Assembly: GCF_014851585.1 (NCBI RefSeq)
Contig: NZ_JACVAB010000002.1
Span: 434,001-498,000, forward strand
Direction: 5' to 3'
DNA length: 64,000 bases
DNA from: Agrobacterium sp. AGB01
GTDB lineage: Bacteria > Pseudomonadota > Alphaproteobacteria > Rhizobiales > Rhizobiaceae
Both the position numbers and the translations under genes were made by a program. Below, piece after piece: positions 42,635-52,451 of the stretch (position 1 is its first letter; the number at the start of each line of letters is the position of its first letter). The notes under the pieces are model-generated. The model saw only the letters and a list, made by a program, of their open reading frames with translations, was not told the origin of the DNA and ran no database searches.

Positions 42635-42785
42635 TGGCTGCCGTTCCTCCTCACATCATGCTGATGTCTAAGCATTACCGGCTGAAACCGCTGCTCACTA
42701 CGACCTTTAAAAAGGTCATTTCACTCCGAAGGCGCCGCGGAGCAGATGGCTTCGCGGCGCTTTGGAAAGGGTGGTGTCTATGCGA

Positions 42786-43826
42786 TTATTCGCAGGCCTT
42801 GACCGAACCGGCCTTTACGCCCTGGCAAGCGGTTTCCTTCGGAATCCAGCCTGCTTCGATAACCACATTCAAGTTGTCCTTGGTGATGGCAATCGGCTTG
42901 AGGAAGACGGACTGCATGGCAACTTTCTTAGGTCCGCCTTCAAAGCTTGTTACGCCCTTGATTTCGGACATCTTTTTGCCACCGGCCAGTTCCAGCGCGA
43001 TGTTGGCTGCTTCCTTGCCCAGTTCGCGGCTGTCCTTCCAGACAGACACGGTCTGTGTGCCGAGAGCCACGCGGTTCAGGGCTGCAAAGTCAGCGTCCTG
43101 ACCGGAAACCGGAACGGAACCTGCCATGCCCTGCGCTGCGAGCGCGGCAATCGCGCCACCAGCCGTACCGTCGTTGGATGCAACCACGGCGTCAACCTTG
43201 TTGTTGTTGGCGGTCAGGAACTGCTCCATGTTCTTCTGGGCATTTTCCGGCTTCCAGCCATCTGTATAGGCTTCACCGACATTCTTGATCTTGCCGCCTT
43301 CAACCGCAGCCTTCAGCACTTCCTGCTGGCCGGCAAACAGGAAGTCTGCGTTCGGGTCAGAAGACGAGCCCTTGATGAAAACGTAATTGCCTTCCGGCTT
43401 GACCTTGAACACTTCCTGCGCCTGCAGACGACCAACTTCCTTGTTATCGAAAGTGATGTAGAAGGCGTCCTTGTTTTCGATCAGGCGGTCGTAACCAACA
43501 ACCGGAATACCTTCAGCGACCGCTTTTTCAACGGCTGGGCCAATGGCATCGCTGTCCTGCGCCAGAACGATCAGGGCGTTGGCGCCTTGCGAGATCAGGG
43601 CTTCAACGTCGGTCAACTGCTTGGCAGCGGAAGACTGGGCGTCAGCGGAAATGTACTTGGCACCAGCGGCTTCAAGGGCTTTCTTGATGGCGGCTTCGTC
43701 AGTCTTCCAGCGTTCTTCCTGGAAGTTGGACCAAGACACGCCAACAACGAGGTCCGCTGCCATGGCAGCGCCGTGCAGTGAAACGAGTAAAGCCGTTCCG
43801 GCCAATAACTTGGCTAATGATTTCAT
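42786..43826 (-). CDS. xylF: D-xylose-type periplasmic binding protein XylF
   Basis: A 346-residue periplasmic sugar-binding protein. Signal peptide [20 protein letters not shown], ending AMAAD. The mature start [20 protein letters not shown] has the WSNFQEERW block that is characteristic of XylF. A later block, [20 protein letters not shown] followed by [10 protein letters not shown], is also family-like. It binds D-xylose in the periplasm. GGGAGGA lies before the ATG. It is divergent from the ROK regulator, with a perfect 19-bp palindrome between the two genes. Confidence 0.9.
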   Translation of the reverse strand: MKSLAKLLAGTALLVSLHGAAMAADLVVGVSWSNFQEERWKTDEAAIKKALEAAGAKYISADAQSSAAKQLTDVEALISQGANALIVLAQDSDAIGPAVEKAVAEGIPVVGYDRLIENKDAFYITFDNKEVGRLQAQEVFKVKPEGNYVFIKGSSSDPNADFLFAGQQEVLKAAVEGGKIKNVGEAYTDGWKPENAQKNMEQFLTANNNKVDAVVASNDGTAGGAIAALAAQGMAGSVPVSGQDADFAALNRVALGTQTVSVWKDSRELGKEAANIALELAGGKKMSEIKGVTSFEGGPKKVAMQSVFLKPIAITKDNLNVVIEAGWIPKETACQGVKAGSVKACE

Positions 43827-43915
43827 GATGTCCTCCCGGATGTGACAGGTAGCGTCCGCACCTCCATGCGTTTTCTACTGTCTGAATTTGCTGTCCGAGT
43901 ATGCCCTATGCATTT

Positions 43916-43934
43916 TTTCTCGACAGTCGAGAAA
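43916..43934. promoter_or_regulatory. Perfect 19-bp palindrome between xylF and the ROK regulator
   Basis: TTTCTCGAC-A-GTCGAGAAA, 90 bp from xylF and about 165 bp from the regulator start. By position it is the likely ROK (XylR) operator, bound when xylose is absent. Confidence 0.6.
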
Positions 43935-44099
43935 TTAAATGGCAGAGATTCCGAAAGCTGTCAACCAGACGTAGTGCTTCGCAATCACGTCGGATCAGCC
44001 AAGGTTTCGGGAGGAGCCGGATAACACTTGTACTGTGAGGGCGCCGGGCTTATCTGGCGCTGGCGGCAGCGCTGTGTTGTTCGTAATGAGGGACGTATT

Positions 44100-45347
44100 T
44101 TGCCGCTTTCGGCCATATCCAGCACTGAACTGGTTCGTCAGAAGAACAGTCTTCTGGTGATGTCGGCGCTGCGCCATCACGGCAATCTTTCGCACACCGA
44201 GATTTCATCCTTTACCGGCCTTGCCTCGGGCACCGTGTCGGCGATTACAGCCGAGTTGGAGAAAAGCAGGTTGATCCTGCGCACCGAGCAGCAGTCGGCG
44301 CAGGGGCGGGGACGTCCTCGTGTTCTGTTCACACCCAATGCCGCCTGCGCCTATCTGGCGGTGGTCATCATATCATCAGACGCCATCCAGTATTCACTCG
44401 CCGACTACAACGGCAAACTGATCGACCGCTTTTCCGAACGACGGCAGGAAACGCAACGCGGCGATTTCGTGGCGGCAATCAACACGGGGCTTGCACGCCT
44501 TGCCAGCCGTTCGCGGATTACCCATGAGGCGATCCGCCATTTGTCGATCAGCAGCAAGGGTCTGGTGGATCCAGCCGGTGGGCGGCTTGTCTGGTCGCCG
44601 GTGCTGGGGGACGAACAGGTCGACTTTCATGACGATCTCGCCGAGGTCTGGCAAAATCGCGTTGCGGTCAACAATGAAACTCTTCTGGTGGCCGAAGCCT
44701 TGTGGATGCGTCAGCAAACCAAACCGGATAGTTTGTTGACCGGGGGCAAGGGCATGCTGGCGGCACTGTCGCTTGGTCACAGCATCGGGCTTGGTATTGC
44801 CCGTTCAACGGCAAGCGGTTTTGAAGTGGTTGCACCGAATTTCGGGCACATGTTGCACATGCCGGGCGCTGCGCTTTGTCGATGTGGTTCGCGTGGCTGT
44901 ATTGAAGCCTATTGCGGGTTCTACGCCATTTTGCGAACGGCCTTTGAAGTGCCGCCGGACACGATACCGGCGAAATTTGTGCCGTTGGCTGAACTGGACA
45001 AGATTGCCAGCAATGCCCGCCATGGTAACCGCATGGCCGCCTTCGCATTCCGGCAGGCCGGACTTGCGCTCGGCAATGGCCTTGCGCGCCTGTTCAGCCT
45101 TCATGATCATATGCCGGTCTTTGTCACCGGGCCGGGCACACGGTATTATGATCTGCTGCAGGGCGGCATTCTGGAAGGGCTTTTACAGTCACAAGCCGTG
45201 CGTTTTGGCGGTTTACCGGCCATTCACGTCGAACTTAATGAACCAGAACTGGTTTTTGAGGGGCATATGGGGCTTGCATTGTCACGCATGGATGAAGATA
45301 TGGTCTCGGCGGGAATGACAACACCCCCCAGCGCACAGGCGGGGTGA
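44100..45347 (+). CDS. xylR: ROK-family transcriptional regulator, probable xylose repressor
   Basis: A 415-residue ROK regulator. N-terminal winged helix (SHTEISSFTGLASGTVSAIT), then an actin-like sugar-kinase fold with the ROK zinc motif (CRCGSRGCIEAYCG) and the nucleotide-loop remnant LSLGHSIGLGIARSTA. It probably represses the divergent xylFHG operon in the absence of xylose. The start is uncertain: a TTG at 44100 with GAGGG upstream gives the family-like length, whereas the frame is open to an ATG at 44028. The symbol is by context. Confidence 0.82.
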   Translation: MPLSAISSTELVRQKNSLLVMSALRHHGNLSHTEISSFTGLASGTVSAITAELEKSRLILRTEQQSAQGRGRPRVLFTPNAACAYLAVVIISSDAIQYSLADYNGKLIDRFSERRQETQRGDFVAAINTGLARLASRSRITHEAIRHLSISSKGLVDPAGGRLVWSPVLGDEQVDFHDDLAEVWQNRVAVNNETLLVAEALWMRQQTKPDSLLTGGKGMLAALSLGHSIGLGIARSTASGFEVVAPNFGHMLHMPGAALCRCGSRGCIEAYCGFYAILRTAFEVPPDTIPAKFVPLAELDKIASNARHGNRMAAFAFRQAGLALGNGLARLFSLHDHMPVFVTGPGTRYYDLLQGGILEGLLQSQAVRFGGLPAIHVELNEPELVFEGHMGLALSRMDEDMVSAGMTTPPSAQAG

Positions 45348-45365
45348 TCCAAACGGGAGAGATTT

Positions 45366-45605
45366 ATGCAGCTCATTGATACCAATCATCCGATTTACCG
45401 TCCGCTATGGGTGCGGCTTTTGATTGTTATCTCCTGTACTGTGTGGTCTCTGATTGAGTTCTTTATCACGCAGGAAGCATTCTGGGGCACGATCGTCGGC
45501 GGCGTTGCTGCCTATTCCGCCTATATGCTGTTGTTTACATTCAAGCCCGCACCACCGGTCGAACAAAAGCCTGATGTGGCCAAAGACGACGAGGCTAACG
45601 ACTGA
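45366..45605 (+). CDS. Small inner-membrane protein, hypothetical
   Basis: A 79-residue protein with two hydrophobic segments (about 16-33, LWVRLLIVISCTVWSLIEFF, and 41-57) and a charged, acidic tail (PDVAKDDEAND). GGGAGAG lies six bases before the ATG, and it follows the ROK regulator by 18 bases, so it is probably co-transcribed with it. Function unknown; no characterised family recognised. Its end overlaps the convergent J-domain gene by 11 bases. Confidence 0.75.
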   Translation: MQLIDTNHPIYRPLWVRLLIVISCTVWSLIEFFITQEAFWGTIVGGVAAYSAYMLLFTFKPAPPVEQKPDVAKDDEAND

Positions 45606-46047
45606 TCAGCTTGATGGCCTGATCGATCAGCAGATTGGCCGCTGTCATGCGGGCATGGGCGTTGGCACGAAAGTCGGGTGACAGCCGGTCGGGGTGATTG
45701 AGCTTGGCAAAAGCGCGACGTTTTTCCGACAAGCTTTCGACCGTGTCTTTGTCATCGATTGCCAGTTCATCGGAAACGTCAGCCAGTGACGTCCGCTCGA
45801 GATAGGCGGGCATTGGTTCCGGTTCGGGCTCCGGCTCAGGTTCTGGTGGGTCGGGCAGAAAGTCGAGATAGGCATCGAAGGCTGCGCCAAACCGTTCAGG
45901 ATCGGGTCGTTCTGTCTCCAGCACAAAACTTGTCGTGAAACCGGTAACCGTCTTGTGCGGTATAACTGCTTCTTCCTGTGCCAGTTCTTCCGCTTCCTGG
46001 TTCAGCCGTTCAATAACGGACTGAAAGACGGATTGTCCAAAAAGCAT
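45595..46047 (-). CDS. J-domain-like protein
   Basis: A 150-residue acidic protein. The C-terminal half has a J-domain-like stretch with the HPD tripeptide (AKLNHPDRLSPDFRANAHAR), the element that stimulates Hsp70 ATPase. The middle carries a Pro/Glu repeat (PEPEPEPEPEPMP). The N-terminal 80 residues are unassigned. It has no zinc-finger or C-terminal DnaJ substrate domain, so it may be a specialised co-chaperone. GGAGGAAG precedes the ATG. It overlaps the end of the convergent small membrane-protein gene. Confidence 0.72.
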   Translation of the reverse strand: MLFGQSVFQSVIERLNQEAEELAQEEAVIPHKTVTGFTTSFVLETERPDPERFGAAFDAYLDFLPDPPEPEPEPEPEPMPAYLERTSLADVSDELAIDDKDTVESLSEKRRAFAKLNHPDRLSPDFRANAHARMTAANLLIDQAIKLISR

Positions 46048-46088
46048 GTCTTCCTCCTTCGTTGAGGTGAGCGTTGCCGCTTCAGACC

Positions 46089-47135
46089 TTATGCATTGGA
46101 AAGATGGCGCAGGGCTTGCAGCGGTGAATAGGTGGTGGACGCGACGTTGCGGCTTTCTTCGAGAACAAGGTCGTAAAGCAGTTGAGCGCTGGGCGGCAGG
46201 GCGCGGTCCTTTGCGGTGATCAGGCTGTAGGGTTTCAGGTTCAGCTCAAAGTCGGTTGGCAGAATGCGAATCTCCCCGACCTGCGAGCTTTGCCCCGCAA
46301 CAAACTCCGCCATGTCATAGGCGAGCGGTGCAATGGCGTTGGTTTTGCAGACGATCGCCAGCGTCAGCACCACGGATGGTGTGTTGATGATGTTGCGTGG
46401 CATCGGTGCGCCATTCGCCACAAAAATCTCTTCCATGGTGCGACGAAGCAGGGCGCCCGGCGGCTGGAAAACCCAGTCAAAATTTGACAGATCCTGCAGG
46501 CGGGCAGGGCCATTATCGAGCAGCGGATGGCCCTTTCGTACCAGAAGACAGGCACGCTCGACGCCAATTTCATGGGCGTTGAAGGGAGCCGGGTTCAAGT
46601 CTTCGGGTATACGACCGATGATAAAGTCCTGACGAGCGGCCAAGAGATCGCGCGCCAGTACGTTACTGGTTTCTACCTGTACGTTGATTTCAATGCCCGG
46701 ATAGGTCTCCACGGCGCGGCTGATGGCGGGCACCACCATGCTGATGGCGGGTGCGGTGACCGAGCCGATAAACACCGATCCGCCGCTGCCGGATTTCATC
46801 TGGGCAAGTTCGCGCCCGGCCTCGCGCAGTTCCAAAAGTATCTTGCGGGCACGAAGGGCAAGAGCCTCACCGAACTGTGTCAAGACGACGCCACGGGAGG
46901 CGCGCTGACAGAGTGGACTTTTGACGATTGATTCCATTTCGGACAACATGCGTGATGCGGCCGGTTGCGTCATGTTGAGGGCTGCCGCCGCAGCGCTGAC
47001 TTGTCCATGGTCTTTTATCATGACCAGCATACGAAGATGGGCCATCTTCAAGCCTGCACGCAAAAGTGGATTATCCTCGACTGCTGAGAAAAAATCATCC
47101 CTATCAAGTGCGTTTTGCTCTCTTGAGTTGCTCAT
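46089..47135 (-). CDS. gbpR: LysR-type regulator GbpR (galactose-binding-protein regulator)
   Basis: A 348-residue LysR-family protein. The helix-turn-helix is in ISAAAA-like form, VSAAAAALNMTQPAASRMLS, at about residues 45-64, and the effector domain follows. In Agrobacterium, GbpR lies next to and controls chvE in response to sugars. Here it is divergent from chvE with the same arrangement. The ATG at 47135 is chosen; the frame is open six codons further. A dyad, ATATCA-4-TGATAT, lies in the intergenic region. The longer N-terminus (about 30 residues before the HTH domain) is a feature of GbpR-like proteins. Confidence 0.88.
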   Translation of the reverse strand: MSNSREQNALDRDDFFSAVEDNPLLRAGLKMAHLRMLVMIKDHGQVSAAAAALNMTQPAASRMLSEMESIVKSPLCQRASRGVVLTQFGEALALRARKILLELREAGRELAQMKSGSGGSVFIGSVTAPAISMVVPAISRAVETYPGIEINVQVETSNVLARDLLAARQDFIIGRIPEDLNPAPFNAHEIGVERACLLVRKGHPLLDNGPARLQDLSNFDWVFQPPGALLRRTMEEIFVANGAPMPRNIINTPSVVLTLAIVCKTNAIAPLAYDMAEFVAGQSSQVGEIRILPTDFELNLKPYSLITAKDRALPPSAQLLYDLVLEESRNVASTTYSPLQALRHLSNA

Positions 47136-47177
47136 AATGTCACATCTCGCCAATTTCGGGTGTTATATCGATTTAAT

Positions 47178-47193
47178 ATATCAGAATTGATAT
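47178..47193. promoter_or_regulatory. Candidate GbpR binding dyad
   Basis: ATATCA-GAAT-TGATAT contains the LysR-type T-N11-A pattern and lies 42 bp before gbpR and about 195 bp before chvE. Suits a regulator that controls both divergent genes. Confidence 0.5.
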
Positions 47194-47386
47194 GACAAAC
47201 GCCAGATATTCTATTTGACAGTTATATGGATTCAGAACAGTTTGCACCTGTGCCGTGGAGGAGCGGCGGGCAGGCGTACTGATAAGTAAAAAACCGTCCT
47301 GTCCAAATCTGCCTCCTTACAATTCTGGCATGGATTTGAAGGCGGCGCCTGGGGCGCGCCTGACAAGGGTTCAAAGGGAGAGATTT

Positions 47387-48451
47387 ATGAAATCCATCGT
47401 CTCGTTAATGGCAGCCTGTGCCATCGGCGTTGCAAGCTTTGCTGCGCCTGTATTCGCTCAGGATAAGGGCACCGTCGGCATCGCAATGCCAACGAAGTCC
47501 TCTGCACGCTGGATCGACGACGGCAACAACATCGTCAAGCAGCTTCAGGACGCTGGCTACGCCACAGACCTGCAGTATGCTGACGACGACATTCCGAACC
47601 AGCTTTCGCAGATTGAAAACATGGTAACTAAGGGCGTCAAGGTTCTGGTTATCGCTTCGATCGACGGCACGACTCTGTCTGACGTTCTGCAGCAGGCTGC
47701 TGACAAGGGCGTCAAGGTCATCGCTTACGACCGCCTGATCCGTAACAGCGGCAACGTTGACTACTACGCAACCTTCGACAACTTCCAGGTTGGCGTTCTG
47801 CAGGCAACTTCGATCACGGACAAGCTCGGCCTCAAGGATGGCAAGGGCCCGTTCAACATCGAACTGTTCGGTGGTTCTCCGGACGATAACAACGCATTTT
47901 TCTTCTACGATGGTGCGATGTCTGTTCTTCAGCCTTACATCGACAGCGGCAAGCTGGTCGTGAAGTCTGGACAGACCGGCATGGACAAGGTTGGTACACT
48001 GCGTTGGGACCCAGCAACGGCCCAGGCCCGTATGGATAACCTGCTCTCCGCATTCTACACAGATGCAAAGGTTGATGCAGTTCTGTCGCCTTACGATGGT
48101 CTGTCCATCGGTATCTTGTCTTCGCTGAAGGGCGTTGGCTACGGTTCTGGCGATCTGCCGCTGCCTGTTGTTTCCGGTCAGGACGCTGAAGTTCCGTCCG
48201 TCAAGTCGATCATCGCTGGCGAACAGTACTCCACGATCTTCAAGGACACACGCGAGCTGGCCAAGGTTACCGTTGGCATGGTCAATGCCGTTATGCAGGG
48301 CAAAGAACCTGAAGTTAACGACACCAAGACCTACGAAAACGGCGTGAAGGTTGTTCCTTCCTACCTGTTGAAGCCAGTTGCTGTAACCAAGGACAACTAC
48401 AAGGAAGTTCTGGTTGACGGCGGTTACTACACAGAAGACCAGCTGAAGTAA
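47387..48451 (+). CDS. chvE: ChvE, multiple-sugar periplasmic binding protein
   Basis: A 354-residue periplasmic sugar-binding protein. Signal peptide [20 protein letters not shown], ending VFAQ. The mature sequence begins [20 protein letters not shown], as in Agrobacterium ChvE. It binds aldoses (arabinose, galactose, glucose, xylose) for import through GguAB. In Agrobacterium it also presents the sugar to the sensor kinase VirA to raise vir expression. The ATG at 47387 has GGGAGAG upstream; a longer reading to 47255 is unsupported. Followed by hairpins and gguA. Confidence 0.94.
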   Translation: MKSIVSLMAACAIGVASFAAPVFAQDKGTVGIAMPTKSSARWIDDGNNIVKQLQDAGYATDLQYADDDIPNQLSQIENMVTKGVKVLVIASIDGTTLSDVLQQAADKGVKVIAYDRLIRNSGNVDYYATFDNFQVGVLQATSITDKLGLKDGKGPFNIELFGGSPDDNNAFFFYDGAMSVLQPYIDSGKLVVKSGQTGMDKVGTLRWDPATAQARMDNLLSAFYTDAKVDAVLSPYDGLSIGILSSLKGVGYGSGDLPLPVVSGQDAEVPSVKSIIAGEQYSTIFKDTRELAKVTVGMVNAVMQGKEPEVNDTKTYENGVKVVPSYLLKPVAVTKDNYKEVLVDGGYYTEDQLK

Positions 48452-48465
48452 TCTGTTTCTGAATG

Positions 48466-48530
48466 CCGGGGGTGGAGCATCGTCTTCTCCCCCGGATTTT
48501 GTTTGAAAAAATCGCCGGATTAAACCGGCG
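48466..48530 (+). other. Two stem-loops between chvE and gguA
   Basis: CCGGGGG...CCCCCGG (48466-48495, followed by ATTTTGTTT) and CGCCGG-6-CCGGCG (48513-48530). The first may act as an attenuator that makes chvE more abundant than gguAB. Confidence 0.55.
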
Positions 48531-48542
48531 CTGGATTTTGAT

Positions 48543-50081
48543 ATGGACGATACCATTCTCGAAATGCGGAATATCACCAAGACGTTCCCCGGCGTTAAAG
48601 CGCTGGAGAATGTGAACCTCAAGGTTCGCAAGGGTGAAATTCACGCACTCGTCGGTGAGAACGGCGCAGGAAAATCGACCTTGATGAAGGTTCTTTCCGG
48701 TGTATATCCCGCGGGCTCTTACGACGGCGAAATTCATTACGAAGGTCAGGTGCGTAATTTCCGCGCCATCAATGACAGTGAAGATATTGGCATCATTATC
48801 ATTCACCAGGAGCTGGCGCTCGTGCCGCTGCTGTCGATTGCCGAGAACATTTTTCTGGGCAATGAAATCGCCACCAATGGCGTGATCAGCTGGCAGCAGA
48901 CGTTCAATCGCACGCGTGAGCTTCTGAAGAAGGTCGGGTTGAAAGAATCGCCTGAAACTCTGGTTACCGATATTGGCGTGGGCAAGCAGCAGCTTGTTGA
49001 AATCGCCAAGGCGCTGTCCAAGAGCGTGAAGCTGCTCATTCTCGATGAGCCGACAGCTTCGCTCAACGAAAGCGATTCCGATGCACTTCTCAACCTGCTG
49101 ATTGAATTCCGCAATCAGGGTCTGACCTCGATCATCATCACGCACAAGCTAAACGAAGTGCGCAAGGTGGCCGACCAGATCACGGTTCTGCGCGACGGCA
49201 TGACCGTCAAGACGCTGGACTGTCACAAGGAAGAGATCAGCGAAGACGTCATCATCCGCAACATGGTGGGCCGAGATCTCGAAGATCGTTATCCGCCACG
49301 CAACGTGCCGATTGGCGAGACCATTCTTGAGGTCAAGAACTGGAACGCCTTCCACCAGCAGCACCGTGACCGTCAGGTCTTGCATGATATCAACGTTACC
49401 GTCCGTAAGGGCGAGGTGGTCGGTATCGCAGGTTTGATGGGCGCAGGACGTACCGAATTCGCCATGAGCGTGTTCGGCAAGTCCTATGGCCACAAGATCA
49501 GCGGAGACGTGCTGATCGATGGCAAGCCGGTAGATGTCAGCACGGTTCGCAAGGCGATTGATGCCGGGCTTGCCTATGTGACGGAAGACCGTAAACATCT
49601 TGGTCTGGTGTTGAATGACAACATTCTGCACAATACCACGCTTGCCAATCTTGCCGGTGTTTCCAAGGCATCCGTCATCGACGATATCAAAGAAATGAAG
49701 GTCGCAACGGATTTCCGTTCGCGCCTGCGCATCCGTTCACACGGCATTTTCCAGGAAACGGTCAATCTCTCCGGCGGCAACCAGCAAAAGGTTGTGCTGT
49801 CTAAGTGGCTGTTTTCTAACCCCGAGGTTCTTATCCTCGACGAACCGACGCGCGGTATCGACGTCGGTGCGAAATACGAAATCTACACCATCATCAACCA
49901 GCTTGCCGCCGATGGAAAAGGCGTTCTGATGATCTCATCAGAAATGCCTGAACTGCTCGGTAACTGCGACCGCATCTACGTCATGAACGAAGGACGCATC
50001 GTCGCTGAACTGCCGAAGGGAGAGGCGAGCCAGGAAAGCATCATGCGCGCTATCATGCGCTCAGGGGAGAAGAACTCATGA
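48543..50081 (+). CDS. gguA: GguA, sugar ABC transporter ATPase (two domains)
   Basis: A 512-residue CUT2 ATPase with two nucleotide-binding domains. Domain 1: Walker [10 protein letters not shown], signature in [15 protein letters not shown], Walker [13 protein letters not shown]. Domain 2: signature [15 protein letters not shown] and Walker [15 protein letters not shown]. It drives the ChvE-dependent uptake of several sugars. It lies next to chvE and overlaps gguB by four bases (ATGA), a conserved Agrobacterium arrangement. Confidence 0.93.
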   Translation: MDDTILEMRNITKTFPGVKALENVNLKVRKGEIHALVGENGAGKSTLMKVLSGVYPAGSYDGEIHYEGQVRNFRAINDSEDIGIIIIHQELALVPLLSIAENIFLGNEIATNGVISWQQTFNRTRELLKKVGLKESPETLVTDIGVGKQQLVEIAKALSKSVKLLILDEPTASLNESDSDALLNLLIEFRNQGLTSIIITHKLNEVRKVADQITVLRDGMTVKTLDCHKEEISEDVIIRNMVGRDLEDRYPPRNVPIGETILEVKNWNAFHQQHRDRQVLHDINVTVRKGEVVGIAGLMGAGRTEFAMSVFGKSYGHKISGDVLIDGKPVDVSTVRKAIDAGLAYVTEDRKHLGLVLNDNILHNTTLANLAGVSKASVIDDIKEMKVATDFRSRLRIRSHGIFQETVNLSGGNQQKVVLSKWLFSNPEVLILDEPTRGIDVGAKYEIYTIINQLAADGKGVLMISSEMPELLGNCDRIYVMNEGRIVAELPKGEASQESIMRAIMRSGEKNS

Positions 50082-51274
50082 GTTCGGCCAATACCAATAC
50101 CGAAGAAAGCAACGTCGTTTCCATCTCGTCCTATCTGCGGAGTAATATCCGGGAATACGGGATGCTGCTTGCGCTCGTCGCGATCATGCTGTTCTTCCAG
50201 GTTTATACCGGTGGCATTCTGTTTGCTCCAACCAACCTGACCAACCTCGTGCTGCAGAACTCGTTCATCGTCATCATGGCGCTGGGCATGTTGCTGGTCA
50301 TCGTGGCAGGGCATATCGACCTTTCCGTCGGTTCAATCGTTGCTTTTGTCGGGGCGATTGCGGCTATCTTGACCGTTCAATGGGGCTGGCACCCGCTCTT
50401 GGCAGCTATTGTCTGTCTGGCAGTCGGTGGCGTTATCGGTGCGGCACAGGGTTACTGGATTGCCTATCACCGCATTCCATCGTTCATTGTGACGCTGGCG
50501 GGCATGTTGGTGTTCCGTGGTCTGACGCTGTTCGTGCTGGGTGGCAAGAACATCGGTCCGTTCCCACGTGACTTTCAGATCATCAGCACCGGCTTCCTGC
50601 CGGATATCGGTGGCATCGAAGGTCTCAACACCACATCGATGATCATAACCATCCTGATCCCTCTGGTTATGTTCTTCCTCAGCTGGCGTCGCCGTGTGGT
50701 CAACCAGAGCCACGGTATCGATGTTGAACCGCTCAGCTTCTTTGTTATCCAGAACGTGCTGGTAACGGCTGCGATCTTGTTCCTTGGTTATAAGCTGTCG
50801 GCCAACCGTGGTCTGCCGAACGTTCTGATCGTCATGCTGGTGCTGATTGCTTTCTACAGCTTCATTACCCGTCGCACGACCATTGGCCGCCGTATCTACG
50901 CGCTGGGTGGCAACGAAAAGGCAACCAAGCTTTCCGGTATCAACACCGAGCGCTTGAGCTTCCTGACCTTCGTCAACATGGGTGTTCTGGCCGGCCTTGC
51001 TGGCATGATCATCGCAACCCGCCTCAACTCGGCAACGCCGAAGGCCGGTGTGGGCTTCGAGCTTGACGTGATCGCGGCCTGCTTCATCGGTGGCGCCTCG
51101 GCATCCGGCGGCGTGGGCAAGATCACCGGTGCTGTTATCGGCGCTTTCATCATGGGTGTGATGAACAACGGCATGTCGATTGTCGGTCTTGGCATCGACT
51201 TCCAGCAGATGGTCAAGGGCCTCGTGCTGCTGGCTGCCGTCTTCTTCGACGTCTACAACAAGAACAAGGGCTGA
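50078..51274 (+). CDS. gguB: GguB, sugar ABC transporter permease
   Basis: A 398-residue CUT2 permease with about ten hydrophobic segments. Signatures: [20 protein letters not shown] and [20 protein letters not shown]. It forms the channel for ChvE-delivered sugars. Its start overlaps gguA (ATGA). Two hairpins lie after its stop before gguC. Confidence 0.93.
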   Translation: MSSANTNTEESNVVSISSYLRSNIREYGMLLALVAIMLFFQVYTGGILFAPTNLTNLVLQNSFIVIMALGMLLVIVAGHIDLSVGSIVAFVGAIAAILTVQWGWHPLLAAIVCLAVGGVIGAAQGYWIAYHRIPSFIVTLAGMLVFRGLTLFVLGGKNIGPFPRDFQIISTGFLPDIGGIEGLNTTSMIITILIPLVMFFLSWRRRVVNQSHGIDVEPLSFFVIQNVLVTAAILFLGYKLSANRGLPNVLIVMLVLIAFYSFITRRTTIGRRIYALGGNEKATKLSGINTERLSFLTFVNMGVLAGLAGMIIATRLNSATPKAGVGFELDVIAACFIGGASASGGVGKITGAVIGAFIMGVMNNGMSIVGLGIDFQQMVKGLVLLAAVFFDVYNKNKG

Positions 51275-51288
51275 TCTTCGGATCAGCC
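51269..51288 (+). terminator. Hairpin at the end of gguB
   Basis: GGCTGATC-TTCG-GATCAGCC is a perfect 8-bp stem that includes the gguB stop codon. No T-run, so it may be partial termination or mRNA protection. Confidence 0.5.
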
Positions 51289-51313
51289 TTCCATCTTCAC
51301 TACAGAGGTTTTT

Positions 51314-51334
51314 CACGGCCGTTCAGCGGCCGTG
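51314..51334 (+). other. Second hairpin before gguC
   Basis: CACGGCCG-TTCAG-CGGCCGTG, a perfect 8-bp stem 40 bases before the likely gguC GTG start. It may tune gguC expression apart from gguAB. Confidence 0.5.
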
Positions 51335-51373
51335 TTCATGTCTAAAGCTTTTAATGCCGGGAAAGGAAATACC

Positions 51374-52369
51374 GTGCTGATTTCACAGGTCAAGGATGCC
51401 AGTGGCAAGCTGGTGGTCGCTGTTCGCGAAGACGCTGGCGAGGCGCGTGCCGTCAACAATGCTGATTCCGTTTATGCATTGGCAATCGAAGCCGCAAACA
51501 GCGGCAAGAGCCTTGCTGATGTTGTTAAGGCCCATGGTCTTGGCGATGTCGTGGATCTCGAGAAGGCCTATGCTGAAGGTCGTTTTCTGCCGCCGATCAC
51601 CCATCCGGATCCTGCACACCTGCACCTGACGGGCACCGGCCTGACCCACCTCGGTTCCGCTGCAACGCGTGACAGCATGCACAAGAAGGCCAACGATACG
51701 GCCGAAGAAACGCTGACCGACTCCATGAAGATGTTCAAGATGGGTCTTGAGAACGGCAAGCCGAAGGCTGGCGAAAAGGGCGTTCAGCCGGAGTGGTTCT
51801 ACAAGGGTAACGGTTACGTTGCCACCGCACCGGGTGCTGCACTGCTGTCTCCTTCGTTCGCCTTGGACGGTGGTGAAGAGCCTGAAATGGCTGGCATCTA
51901 CGTTATCTCGGACAAGGGCGAGCCCTTCCGTATCGGTTTTGCCGTTTCCAACGAGTTTTCCGACCACGTGACAGAGCGGGTCAACTACCTGTATCTGGCA
52001 CACTCCAAGCTGCGTCCTGCAAGCTTTGGTCCAGAAATCCGCGTTGGTGCGCCACCTGCCGACATTCGCGGTACATCGCGTATTCTTCGAAACGGCAAGG
52101 CAATCTTCGAAAAGCCATTCCTGTCGGGTGAGGACAACATGTCCCATACGTTCGAGAACCTTGAATACCACCATTTCAAATATGGCCTGTTCCGCGCACC
52201 GGGCGATGTGCATGTTCACATGTTCGGTACGGCAACCCTTTCCTTCGCGGATGGCGTGAAGCCTGAGGCTGGCGATGTGTTCGAGATTGAAGCTGCTGGC
52301 TTCGGTCTGCCGCTGAAGAACCCGCTCAAGGTTGAAGCTGAAGAGACCATTGCGGTAAAGCAGCTCTGA
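51374..52369 (+). CDS. gguC: GguC, AraD1/FAH-family protein
   Basis: A 331-residue protein of the GguC family, similar to the fumarylacetoacetate hydrolase fold (metal-dependent). Visible blocks: HLHLTGTGLTHLGSAATRDS and NEFSDHVTERVNYLYLAHSK. Its relatives act on sugar acids (L-2-keto-3-deoxyarabonate dehydratase type), which would fit the ChvE-imported arabinose/galactose. It lies downstream of gguAB. GTG at 51374 has AAAGGA upstream; an in-frame ATG 12 codons earlier (51338) is an alternative. A terminator follows. Confidence 0.9.
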   Translation: MLISQVKDASGKLVVAVREDAGEARAVNNADSVYALAIEAANSGKSLADVVKAHGLGDVVDLEKAYAEGRFLPPITHPDPAHLHLTGTGLTHLGSAATRDSMHKKANDTAEETLTDSMKMFKMGLENGKPKAGEKGVQPEWFYKGNGYVATAPGAALLSPSFALDGGEEPEMAGIYVISDKGEPFRIGFAVSNEFSDHVTERVNYLYLAHSKLRPASFGPEIRVGAPPADIRGTSRILRNGKAIFEKPFLSGEDNMSHTFENLEYHHFKYGLFRAPGDVHVHMFGTATLSFADGVKPEAGDVFEIEAAGFGLPLKNPLKVEAEETIAVKQL

Positions 52370-52407
52370 TTTCCCGAGCGCGTATGCGCTCTCTTTGACG
52401 ACTATTG

Positions 52408-52443
52408 AAAGCCCTGAACCTTGCGGTTCGGGGCTTTTCTTTT
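52408..52443. terminator. Terminator after gguC
   Basis: AAAGCCC-T-GAACC-TTGC-GGTTC-G-GGGCTTT with a T-rich tail. It lies between the convergent gguC and VOC-protein genes. Confidence 0.88.
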
Positions 52444-52451
52444 TGGGGGCG

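Noticed and set aside
47405-48631. Long minus-strand open frame opposite chvE (about 400 codons)
   Set aside because: The chvE frame has a signal peptide, RBS and clear family match; the opposite frame is a by-product of its codon use.
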